A stretch of DNA of 20,383 bases. Origin: 14-2 sp963628035 (lineage in GTDB: Bacteria > Bacillota > Clostridia > Lachnospirales > Lachnospiraceae). Positions 6,643 through 14,111 of this stretch are shown piece by piece. The translations under genes were made by a program, and so were the position numbers. A model generated the notes under the pieces. That model made no database searches. It was not told where the DNA came from and was given only the letters and a program-made list of their open reading frames with translations. The DNA lies in NCBI GenBank assembly GCA_963628035.1, contig CAVGED010000092.1, positions 1 to 20,383 of the forward strand. Reading direction: 5' to 3'. How positions within the stretch are numbered: the first letter of the stretch is position 1; each line of letters opens with the position of its first letter.

Positions 6643-7872
6643 ATGAAAAACACAACAAAAAACGGATTCTGGAAGGGCTTCCTGGGTGGCTTGCTGTGTA
6701 TGGCATTACTGGTAATTGCCGTCCTGTATCTGCCGGGCTGTACCGACGCTGGAACACTCTTCCGACAGAATTTTGGACAGGGAACCGCCGGACAGACAGT
6801 GAAGGACAAGGATGTCCGGGAGAAGCTTTCAGATATCGCCTATATCATTGATGCATATTATTATGATGAGGTGACGGCGGAACAGATCTCGGAAGGGATG
6901 TATCAGGGAATCCTTGACAGCCTGAAAGATCCCTACTCCCAGTATTATAATGCAGAAGAATATCAGTCCTTGATGGAGGAGACCACCGGGAGCTATTATG
7001 GAATTGGTGCTGTCTTAAGTCAGGATCGGGAGACCAAGGAGGTCACTGTTCTCCGTGTATACAAGGGCTCGCCTTCTGAAGCAGCCGGACTTAAGGCAGG
7101 GGATGTGGTTCGCTCCGTTGGTGGGATTGCAGCGGACAGCGTGGAACTGACGGAGCTGGTGAAGAATGTCAAGGGTGAAGAGGGAACCACCGTCTCTATC
7201 GTGGTACAACGGGAAGGTGTAGACGGGGAGCTGGAATACCAGGTAAAGCGCGGGAAGGTGGAAGTGCCAACCGTAGAGTATCAACTGCTGGAAGGCAATG
7301 TCGGATTGATACAGATCGCCGAGTTTTCGGATCTGACACCGACGCAGTTTGAGAGCGCAGTTACGGAATTGAAGTCCCAGGGAATGACGGCGCTGATCGT
7401 GGACGTGCGGGATAATCCCGGCGGAGTATTGGATGCGGTCTGCGACGTGCTGGATCAGATCCTGCCGGAGGGATTGCTGGTATATACGGAGGATAAGTAC
7501 GGCGAACGGGAGGAATACAATGCTTCCGGGGAGTCGTATCTGGATATGCCGCTGGCTGTGCTGGTGAATGGTAACAGCGCCAGCGCCTCGGAGGTTTTTG
7601 CCGGAGCGATCAAGGACTACGCATACGGAACGCTGATCGGGACAAAAACCTTTGGAAAAGGGATCGTCCAGTCCATCATCGGGCTGGGGGACGGCAGTGC
7701 GGCGAAGGTTACCATAGCGAAATACTTTACACCAAAGGGCAATTACATCCATAAGGTCGGGATTGAACCGGACATTACATTGGAATACGAATACCTGGAG
7801 CCGGAGGATACGGAATACGATCCCATGCACGACAATCAGGTGCAAAAGGCACTGGAAGTGCTGAAAAAATAG
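6643..7872 (+). CDS. S41 family C-terminal processing protease (CtpA/CtpB-like)
   Basis: A 409-residue membrane-anchored serine protease. An N-terminal membrane segment (residues 10-30; a Cys at 33 follows but LPGC is a poor lipobox) is followed by a leading domain (55-110), a PDZ domain (about 112-200, with SYYGIGAVL and SPSEAAGLKAGDVV) and the S41 protease core (210-380). The catalytic set is visible: Ser314 in NSASASE, Lys339 in TFGKG and Gln343. Enzymes of this group degrade or process envelope proteins on the outer face of the membrane and several act on peptidoglycan hydrolases or sporulation signalling proteins. The ATG follows GAAAGG. Its position after ftsEX suggests a role in division-related wall remodelling, which is inference. 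Confidence 0.92.
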   Translation: MKNTTKNGFWKGFLGGLLCMALLVIAVLYLPGCTDAGTLFRQNFGQGTAGQTVKDKDVREKLSDIAYIIDAYYYDEVTAEQISEGMYQGILDSLKDPYSQYYNAEEYQSLMEETTGSYYGIGAVLSQDRETKEVTVLRVYKGSPSEAAGLKAGDVVRSVGGIAADSVELTELVKNVKGEEGTTVSIVVQREGVDGELEYQVKRGKVEVPTVEYQLLEGNVGLIQIAEFSDLTPTQFESAVTELKSQGMTALIVDVRDNPGGVLDAVCDVLDQILPEGLLVYTEDKYGEREEYNASGESYLDMPLAVLVNGNSASASEVFAGAIKDYAYGTLIGTKTFGKGIVQSIIGLGDGSAAKVTIAKYFTPKGNYIHKVGIEPDITLEYEYLEPEDTEYDPMHDNQVQKALEVLKK

Positions 7873-7897
7873 TGAAAAAAAGAAAGAGGTGAACATT

Positions 7898-9029
7898 ATG
7901 GTAGAATTAGACCAGTTCAGATTCAAGCTGAACAATTATACGAAACCATTAATGGAAGTGAGGGATTCACTTTGACCTGGCGAATAAGGAACACAAGATC
8001 CAGGAATTAGAGAAAGAGATGGAAGCGCCGGACTTCTGGGATGATCCGGAGCGCTCCCAGGAGAAAATGAAGCAGTTAAAGAGTCTGAAGGATGACGTAG
8101 AGACCTGCACGCAGCTGGACCGACAGTATGAGGATATCGAGACGCTGTTGGAGATGGGCTATGAGGAGAACGATCCGTCCCTGATCCCGGAGATTGAGGA
8201 GGCGCTTGGGGAGTTCGAAGCAACATTCGAGTCCATCCGCATCAAGACCTTGTTGTCGGGAGAGTATGACAAGGATGATGCCATCGTATCCCTTCATGCG
8301 GGAGCGGGCGGTACGGAGTCCTGCGACTGGAACGGCATGCTGTTTCGGATGTACAAGCGCTGGGCGGAGGATAAGGGCTTTGCAGTGGAGGTGCTGGACT
8401 TCCTGGACGGCGATGAGGCCGGGATCAAATCCGTTACCTTCGAGGTACGGGGCGAGAATGCCTACGGCTATCTGAAGTCGGAGAAAGGCGTTCATCGGCT
8501 GGTGCGTATCTCGCCATTCAACGCGGCGGGGAAGCGTCAGACATCCTTTGCATCCTGCGATGTGATGCCGGATATTGACAAGGATATCGACATCGAGATC
8601 AACGATGACGACTTAAGGATAGACACCTATCGCTCCAGCGGAGCCGGTGGGCAGCATATCAACAAGACATCATCGGCCATCCGAATCACCCATTTGCCTA
8701 CAGGCATAGTGGTGACATGTCAGAACGAGCGCTCGCAGCATATGAATAAGGACAAGGCCATGCAGATGCTGAAGGCCAAGCTCTATCTGTTAAAGGAAGA
8801 GGAGAATGCGAAGAAGGCCGCGGATATCCGGGGTGAGGTGACGGAGATCGGATGGGGAAACCAGATTCGTTCTTATGTTATGCAGCCTTACACTATGGTG
8901 AAGGATCATCGGACAGGTGCGGAGACCGGAAATGTGGACAGCGTTATGGACGGGAAGCTGGATCTCTTCATCAATGCGTATCTGAAATGGTGCAGCCTGG
9001 GTCAGAAGAGCCCACAGGCGGATGAGTAG
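7898..9029 (+). CDS. prfB: Peptide chain release factor 2 (programmed frameshift)
   Basis: RF2 recognises UGA and UAA stop codons and triggers peptide release in the ribosome. The gene is in two frames: ATG 7898 (preceded by AGAGGTG) runs 25 codons to an in-frame TGA at 7973-7975; a +1 shift at CTT (7970-7972) continues from GAC 7974 to the TAG at 9027-9029, giving about 376 residues, close to the family length. In the shifted product the RF2-type stop-recognition tripeptide SPF lies at about 205-207 and the peptidyl-hydrolysis motif GGQ at about 250-252. SPF rather than PxT separates it from RF1. The 5' part is too short to be noticed without the frameshift; annotation starting at the ATG at 8019 would lose 40 residues. 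Frameshifting falls as RF2 rises, so the protein controls its own synthesis. Confidence 0.95.
7961..7976 (+). promoter_or_regulatory. prfB +1 programmed frameshift site
   Basis: AGGGAT TCA CTT TGA C: an SD-like AGGGA stimulator exactly 3 nt before the slippery CTT, followed by the UGA read by RF2 itself. Arrangement and spacing equal the classical site (AGGGGG TAT CTT TGA C). Confidence 0.95.
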
Positions 9030-9038
9030 GAGACGGTT

Positions 9039-10115
9039 ATGGCAGTTATCAGTTATAAATGTCCAAACTGTGGCGGAGAATTGGTCTTTGACCCCTCCGC
9101 CCAGAACTTTAAATGTGAATATTGTTCAAGCAGCTTTTCCCAGGAGGAATTGGATGCCATGAAGCCGGCTGCTGCCAGGGAGCAGCAGATGGTCGAGTCA
9201 GAGTCCGACGGGGCAGGAAGCGATGATACGAGGGGCGATTCCGAAGAGGGGATGATTTACATCTGCCCAAGCTGCGGCGCCCAGATCGTGACTGACGGCA
9301 CTACGGTAGCCACTATTTGCTATTATTGTCACAATCCGGTGGTTTTATCCGGGAGATTGTCCGGGGAACTTAAGCCGGACAGGATCATACCCTTCGCCAT
9401 CGATAAGAAGCAGGCGGAGCAGCGGTTCCTGGATTTTGTACATAGTAAGAAGTTTGTGCCGCGCGCTCTATTTCAGAAAAATCAGATCGAGAAGCTGACG
9501 GGCGTGTATTTCCCCTACTGGGTCTATGAGTGTACCATGGAGGGCAGTATGGATGCCCAGGGAACGAATATCCGGGTGTGGCGCAACGGCGATGTGGAAT
9601 ATACGGAGACCAAGTATTACCAGGTGGAGCGTGAAGGTACGCTGGAGATATCCAACCTTACCAAAAATGCGCTGACCAAGGTGAACCGGAGGCTGATCGA
9701 GACTGTGTTTCCTTACGATCTGACCAAGATGAAGGAGTTCCACATGGGATTCCTGTCCGGCTTCCAGGCAGAGAAGAGAGATGTGGAGTCCGAGAGCCTG
9801 AGACAACAGACGGAGCAGGAAGTGAAGGAGTATGGAAGACAGCTGCTGCGGGATACCATCAGCGGCTATTCCGGCGTGACGGTGGGAAGCCACCAGGAGA
9901 AGATCCAGAAGGAGACCTGGTCCTATGTGCTCCTGCCGTTGTGGACGCTGACCTATAAAGGAAAAAATGGAAAGTTTTATTACTATTCCTTAAACGGCCA
10001 GACAGGGAAGATCTATGGAGAGTTACCCATCGACTATAAGCGCGTGTCGCTCCTTGCCGGAGCCGTGGCTCTGATCGTGCTGATATTCTTTTTGATCGCG
10101 GGGTATCTGGTATGA
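9039..10115 (+). CDS. TFIIB-type zinc-ribbon membrane protein
   Basis: A 358-residue protein with two CxxC...CxxC zinc ribbons. The first uses Cys8/Cys11 and Cys26/Cys29 (YKCPNCGGEL; CEYCSSSF), the second Cys76/Cys79 and Cys94/Cys97 (ICPSCGAQIV; CYYCHNP). An acidic, low-complexity linker lies between them. A conserved mixed domain (about 110-330, with VYFPYWVYECTMEG and LLPLWTLTYKGK) follows, and a single C-terminal membrane segment (about 336-356). Proteins of this type are common in Firmicutes and are often named by homology of the ribbons only; no reaction is established and I infer none. The ATG follows TAGGAGA and the last base triplet overlaps the start of the TPM-domain gene, so the two products are probably made together and both sit at the membrane. 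Confidence 0.8.
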   Translation: MAVISYKCPNCGGELVFDPSAQNFKCEYCSSSFSQEELDAMKPAAAREQQMVESESDGAGSDDTRGDSEEGMIYICPSCGAQIVTDGTTVATICYYCHNPVVLSGRLSGELKPDRIIPFAIDKKQAEQRFLDFVHSKKFVPRALFQKNQIEKLTGVYFPYWVYECTMEGSMDAQGTNIRVWRNGDVEYTETKYYQVEREGTLEISNLTKNALTKVNRRLIETVFPYDLTKMKEFHMGFLSGFQAEKRDVESESLRQQTEQEVKEYGRQLLRDTISGYSGVTVGSHQEKIQKETWSYVLLPLWTLTYKGKNGKFYYYSLNGQTGKIYGELPIDYKRVSLLAGAVALIVLIFFLIAGYLV

Positions 10116-10954
10116 AAAAATGCAAGTATTTTCTGACGATAGCTTTGATAATGATATTGCTGGCGGTTCCGGGCGGAAGGGTTCTGGCCGAGAGCATACC
10201 GGCCCAGGTTACCGATGCGGCTAAACTCTTCACGCCTTCGGAGGTGGAGGATATTACCGGACAGGTCAATGAGCTGGAGAAGTCGGTCAAATGGGACGTC
10301 ATGGTGGTCACCACCGAAGATGCGGATGGCATGAGCGCCACCGAGTACGCCGAGGAGTGGTTTGACAAGAACACCACCATGGATAACGGTGTGATCTGCC
10401 TCATCGATATGGATAACCGGGAACTGGTGATCCGAACCTTCGGGCAGGCCATCTATTATCTGACGGACGACCGGGTGGATAAGATCCTGGACGAGGCCTT
10501 TGACAAGGTCAGCGAGGGGGATTACCATGCAGCCTGCACCGTCATGTTAAAGGGTGTGAAGGAAGCTTATCAGCGTGGCATTCCCGATGATCAGTATACC
10601 TATGACGAGAACACCGGAGAGATTATCGACTATTACACGGGACCCATGCAGCTCACGATAGGAGAAATTGTGTTTGCTGTGTTGGCGGCTCTGGCGGCCG
10701 GCGGCATCGTCATGGTTGTGGTGACCGCAACGTATCGTACCAAGTGGCATAGCTATCAGTATTCTTACCGTGAGAACAGTCGTGTTGAGCTGGAGAAGCA
10801 GGAAGATAGCTTTGTCAATCAGGTGGTTACACACCGGAGGATCCCGAAGCAGGACGTAAGCAGCAGCAACAAAAGCAGCGGAGGCGGAAGCCGCAGTACC
10901 ACGCATGTGGGCGCAGGCGGCAGACGTTCTGGAGGAGGCAGCAGGAAGTTCTAA
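10112..10954 (+). CDS. TPM-domain membrane protein (YgcG-like)
   Basis: A 280-residue protein with a signal peptide (1-25, cut near VLA-ES), an extracytoplasmic TPM domain (about 30-150: VTDAAKLFTPSEVEDI start, VVTTEDADGMSATEYAEEWF core split by conserved Asp/Tyr positions, DRVDKILDEAF), a membrane segment (about 185-210) and a cytoplasmic or surface tail ending in a Ser/Gly/Arg-rich low-complexity region with GGGS-type runs. TPM domains occur in plant thylakoid TLP18.3, a phosphatase acting in photosystem II repair, and in many bacterial envelope proteins of unknown function. The start ATG overlaps the stop codon of the zinc-ribbon gene (ATGA type), so translation is likely coupled. Confidence 0.83.
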   Translation: MKKCKYFLTIALIMILLAVPGGRVLAESIPAQVTDAAKLFTPSEVEDITGQVNELEKSVKWDVMVVTTEDADGMSATEYAEEWFDKNTTMDNGVICLIDMDNRELVIRTFGQAIYYLTDDRVDKILDEAFDKVSEGDYHAACTVMLKGVKEAYQRGIPDDQYTYDENTGEIIDYYTGPMQLTIGEIVFAVLAALAAGGIVMVVVTATYRTKWHSYQYSYRENSRVELEKQEDSFVNQVVTHRRIPKQDVSSSNKSSGGGSRSTTHVGAGGRRSGGGSRKF

Positions 10955-11153
10955 CAACACTATGAATGAAAGCCCACGGATTGCTACATGCTTCGCATTC
11001 TCACAATCCTACCTGCATTTGCATATCGCCCCATCGCTTTGCTCTGTGGCTTTTATGCTCATGCAGGTTAGCGTCTCTCATGTCTGTGCGCTTACGTGTG
11101 CAAGCACCCGACGCGCCCGACCATGGAGACTGGGCTTTTTTAGCAAAAATGTC
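10955..11153 (+). other. Structured non-coding stretch with split terminator-like arms
   Basis: No credible gene. AAAGCCCA at 10969-10976 and TGGGCTTTTTT at 11131-11141 are complementary and end in a T run as in a terminator, but 154 nt separate them. Inside are ACCTGCAT (11011-11018) with its exact complement at 11061-11068 and the palindrome GTGCAAGCAC (11098-11107), which also occurs in the 160-bp element at 1664-1673. One reading is a terminator whose loop has been filled by an insertion; another is a folded RNA. Transcription probably ends here, before the promoter at 11154. Confidence 0.4.
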
Positions 11154-11182
11154 TTGCAATGCTGCCGAATATGTGCTAGTAT
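11154..11182 (+). promoter_or_regulatory. Promoter of the ACT-hom-apgM-lysC operon
   Basis: -35 TTGCAA (11154-11159), 17-bp spacer and -10 TAGTAT (11177-11182), with TG one base before the -10 (extended -10). Start would be near 11189, leaving a ~45-nt leader, too short for a T-box or lysine riboswitch. GTGCTA (11173-11178) and TAGCAC (11209-11214) are complementary and could be an operator or a small leader hairpin. Confidence 0.65.
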
Positions 11183-11233
11183 CTTTGCTGGGAAAACAAG
11201 TGTACTCGTAGCACAAACACATCGGGGGATATC

Positions 11234-11677
11234 ATGGGAGAGAAGACAGAGTATTTTGTATTAAAGAAGAAAGCAGTGCCGGAGGTGCTGCTGAAGGTGG
11301 TGGAGGCCAAGCGTCTTCTGGATTCCGGGCGGGCAGAGTCCGTTCAGGAGGCCACGGAGATGGTTGGAATCAGCCGCAGTTCTTTTTACAAATATAAGGA
11401 TGATATCTTTCCGTTTCACGACAATGCCAAGGGTAAGACCATTACCATGGTTATCCAGATGGATGACGAGCCGGGACTTCTGTCCGTGGTGTTGAAGGTG
11501 GTGGCCGACTACCACGCGAATATTCTGACGATTCACCAGAGTATTCCGGTCAACGGCGTGGCGTCCCTGACGCTGAGCGTGGATGTGCTGCCGGGAACAG
11601 GCGATGTTTCCCGGATGGTGGATGATATCGAACAGAAGGATGGCGTCCATTATTTAAAAATATTAGCAAGGGAGTAA
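11234..11677 (+). CDS. ACT-domain regulatory protein (UPF0735/PheB-like)
   Basis: A 147-residue protein. Residues about 15-60 are helical and include a helix-turn-helix-like stretch (SVQEATEMVGISRSSFYKYK). Residues about 70-147 form an ACT domain (TMVIQMDDEPGLLSVVLKVV, then HANILTIHQSIPVNG), a fold that binds amino acids to control enzymes or regulators. It matches the PheB/UPF0735 family that commonly precedes homoserine dehydrogenase genes in Firmicutes. The gene starts the operon, 4 bp before hom, with GGGGG as ribosome binding site. A role as an amino-acid-responsive regulator of the pathway is likely but unproven; ligand unknown. Confidence 0.85.
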   Translation: MGEKTEYFVLKKKAVPEVLLKVVEAKRLLDSGRAESVQEATEMVGISRSSFYKYKDDIFPFHDNAKGKTITMVIQMDDEPGLLSVVLKVVADYHANILTIHQSIPVNGVASLTLSVDVLPGTGDVSRMVDDIEQKDGVHYLKILARE

Positions 11678-11681
11678 TCAA

Positions 11682-12884
11682 ATGATCAAGATTGCATTAT
11701 TAGGATACGGAACCATAGGCTCCGGTGTGGCGGAAGTGCTCAGAGTCAATAAAGAGAGTATTGCTAAGCGGGCCGGTGACGAGATAGAAATCAAATATGT
11801 GCTGGATCTGCGGGATTTCCCCGGGGATCCCATCCAGGAGAAGATCGTCCATGATTATGAGGTCATTGCGAACGATCCGGAGATCCAGGTGGTAGTGGAA
11901 GCCATGGGCGGCGTGGAGCCGGCCTATACCTTCGTCAAGCGGGCGCTTCTGGCAGGCAGGTCTGTAGCTACCTCCAACAAGGCGCTTGTGGCGAAGTACG
12001 GAGCGGAGCTTCTGGCGATCGCCAGGGAGCGGGACATCAATTTCCTGTTCGAAGCCAGTGTGGGCGGCGGGATTCCGATCATCCGTCCGTTGAATTCCTC
12101 ACTGACAGCGGATGAGATCGTGGAGATTACCGGTATATTGAACGGAACCACCAACTATATGCTGACGAAGATGACGGAGGACGGCGCAGATTTTAACGAC
12201 GTCCTGAAGGAGGCGCAGGTCAAGGGCTATGCGGAGGCGGATCCCACTGCGGATGTGGAGGGACAGGATGCCTGTCGGAAGATCGCGATCTTAACCTCTC
12301 TGGTCTGCGGACAACAGGTGGATTTCGAGGAGATCCATACGGAGGGAATTACCAGTATTACACCTGTGGATATCGAATACGCCAAGGCCATGAACCGGGC
12401 GGTCAAGCTGCTGGCAACCAGCCGGAAGGCAGGCGATAGCTACTATGCCATCGTGGCGCCCTATCTCCTGACGAAGAAGCACCCGCTGTACAATGTGAAT
12501 GATGTATTTAATGCCATCTTCGTGCGCGGAAATGTGCTGGGCGAGGCTATGTTCTACGGCCAGGGTGCAGGAAAGCTTCCAACAGCCAGTGCGGTGGTGG
12601 CGGATATTGTGGACATTGCCAAGCACCTGCATCGCTATATCATGACATTCTGGAGTTCCAGGAAGCTTACACTTGTGGATTATAAGCTGGGAATGGGACG
12701 TTACTTCTTCCGTACTACCGACAGCGAGGCTGCGGTGACGGAGGCTTTTGGCCAGGTGGAGTTCATCCATCTGCCGGATCAACCGGGAGAGATGGGTGTG
12801 CTTACCGATGTGATGACGGAATCAGAATATGAAAAACGTGCCGGGAAGCTTACCCGTGTGATCCAGATGATCCGGGCAGAATAG
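11682..12884 (+). CDS. hom: Homoserine dehydrogenase
   Basis: Reduces aspartate semialdehyde to homoserine with NAD(P)H, the branch step toward threonine and methionine. The 400-residue protein begins with the dinucleotide-binding loop GYGTIGSG (8-15), has the catalytic-domain signatures SNKALVAKYG, ASVGGGIPII and GILNGTTNYML, and the conserved KGYAEADPTADVEGQDA that contains substrate-binding and catalytic acidic residues. The C-terminal ~60 residues (RTTDSEAAVTEAF, then LPDQPGEMGVLTDVM) look like a short ACT-type regulatory segment, shorter than that of B. subtilis Hom (433 residues). The ATG follows AAGGGAG. It sits between the ACT protein and the ApgM-like gene in the same operon. Confidence 0.95.
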   Translation: MIKIALLGYGTIGSGVAEVLRVNKESIAKRAGDEIEIKYVLDLRDFPGDPIQEKIVHDYEVIANDPEIQVVVEAMGGVEPAYTFVKRALLAGRSVATSNKALVAKYGAELLAIARERDINFLFEASVGGGIPIIRPLNSSLTADEIVEITGILNGTTNYMLTKMTEDGADFNDVLKEAQVKGYAEADPTADVEGQDACRKIAILTSLVCGQQVDFEEIHTEGITSITPVDIEYAKAMNRAVKLLATSRKAGDSYYAIVAPYLLTKKHPLYNVNDVFNAIFVRGNVLGEAMFYGQGAGKLPTASAVVADIVDIAKHLHRYIMTFWSSRKLTLVDYKLGMGRYFFRTTDSEAAVTEAFGQVEFIHLPDQPGEMGVLTDVMTESEYEKRAGKLTRVIQMIRAE

Positions 12885-12896
12885 GTGGAGAAAAAT

Positions 12897-14096
12897 ATGA
12901 AATACGTAGTAATTTTAGGCGATGGAATGGCGGATCTTCCCATTGAGGCATTGGGAGGGAAGACGCCTTTGGAATATGCCGACACACCAGCCATGGATGC
13001 GTTGGCGGCAGAAGGCGAGATCGGCATGGTGCATACCATACCGGATGGCATGAAGCCGGGAAGCGACACGGCGAACCTGTCAGTGCTGGGGTATGACCCG
13101 AAGAAGTATTATTCCGGCAGATCCCCCTTGGAGGCTCTGAGCATCGGCGTGGATATGAAGACCACGGATGTAGCCATGCGTTGTAATATTGTCACCCTTT
13201 CCGAGGATGAAGAATATTATGAAGAGCGAAGGATCATCGATCACAGTGCGGACGAGATCAGCACGGAGGAAGCGGCGCAGCTTCTTATGGCCGTGCGAAA
13301 AGAGCTGGAGACAGAGACGTATAAATTTTATGTGGGAACCAGTTACCGTCATCTCCTGATCTGGGATCATGGACAGGTGCAGGAACTGGTGCAGCCTCAC
13401 GATGTGCTGGGGCAGACCATTGGGCAATATCTTCCGAAAGATGAGCACCTTCGTGAAATGATGAAAAAGAGCTATGATATCCTGGTGAACCACCCGGTCA
13501 ATCTGGAGAGGAAGCGAAAGGGCTTACGCCCGGCGAATTCCTGCTGGTTCTGGGGCGCAGGCACCCGGCCGGCGCTGAGCTCCTTTGAGGAAAAGAATCA
13601 TCTGCGGGGTGCCATGGTCTCCGCGGTGGATCTGTTGAAAGGAATCGCGGTAGGAGCTTCCATGAAGGTGATACAGGTGGAAGGCGCCAACGGCGGTCTT
13701 AATACCAATTATGAAGGAAAGGCCAAGGCTGCGGTGGATGTTTTGACGAAGGAAGGGTATGACCTCGTATACGTACACGTGGAGGCCCCGGACGAGATGG
13801 GACATCAGGGCAGCGTGGAGAAGAAGGTGCAGGCCATCGAGTATCTGGATGCCAGAGTGATCGCACCTGTGAGAAAGGGCCTGGAAGAGGCCGGCGAGGA
13901 CTTTCGGATGCTCATTCTTCCAGATCATCCTACTCCCATCGCTATCCGTACCCATACAGGGGATGATGTGCCTTATCTTCTCTATGACAGCCGCAGAAGA
14001 GAGAAGCATGATTGGAAGTATAATGAGCGCGAGGCGGCCTTAAGCGGTCACTATGTACCGAAGGGGCACCAGCTGATTGACTATATAAGACAGTAG
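12897..14096 (+). CDS. ApgM-like phosphotransferase, candidate homoserine kinase
   Basis: A 399-residue member of the archaeal-type cofactor-independent phosphoglycerate mutase family (alkaline phosphatase superfamily). Visible motifs are ILGDGMADLP (metal-binding Asp9), GSDTANLSVLGYDP with nucleophile Ser56, the RCNIVTL segment, HVEAPDEMGHQG and ILPDHPTPIAIRTHTGDD (C-terminal metal ligands). Some bacterial members of this family have been shown or proposed to act as homoserine kinase. Position between hom and lysC, with no thrB in the window, supports that role here over glycolysis. I chose the ATG at 12897 because AGGTGGAG precedes it; GTG 12885, directly after the hom stop, would add four residues. 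Mutase and kinase cannot be separated by sequence reading alone. Confidence 0.85.
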   Translation: MKYVVILGDGMADLPIEALGGKTPLEYADTPAMDALAAEGEIGMVHTIPDGMKPGSDTANLSVLGYDPKKYYSGRSPLEALSIGVDMKTTDVAMRCNIVTLSEDEEYYEERRIIDHSADEISTEEAAQLLMAVRKELETETYKFYVGTSYRHLLIWDHGQVQELVQPHDVLGQTIGQYLPKDEHLREMMKKSYDILVNHPVNLERKRKGLRPANSCWFWGAGTRPALSSFEEKNHLRGAMVSAVDLLKGIAVGASMKVIQVEGANGGLNTNYEGKAKAAVDVLTKEGYDLVYVHVEAPDEMGHQGSVEKKVQAIEYLDARVIAPVRKGLEEAGEDFRMLILPDHPTPIAIRTHTGDDVPYLLYDSRRREKHDWKYNEREAALSGHYVPKGHQLIDYIRQ

Positions 14097-14111
14097 TTAC
14101 GGGAGGATAGT

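Noticed and set aside
8019..9029. Independent prfB start at ATG 8019
   Set aside because: The upstream frame with the CTT TGA frameshift site restores the conserved N-terminus, so 8019 is internal.
11189..11233. T-box or lysine riboswitch before the Asp-family operon
   Set aside because: The leader from the best promoter is only about 45 nt, too short for either.
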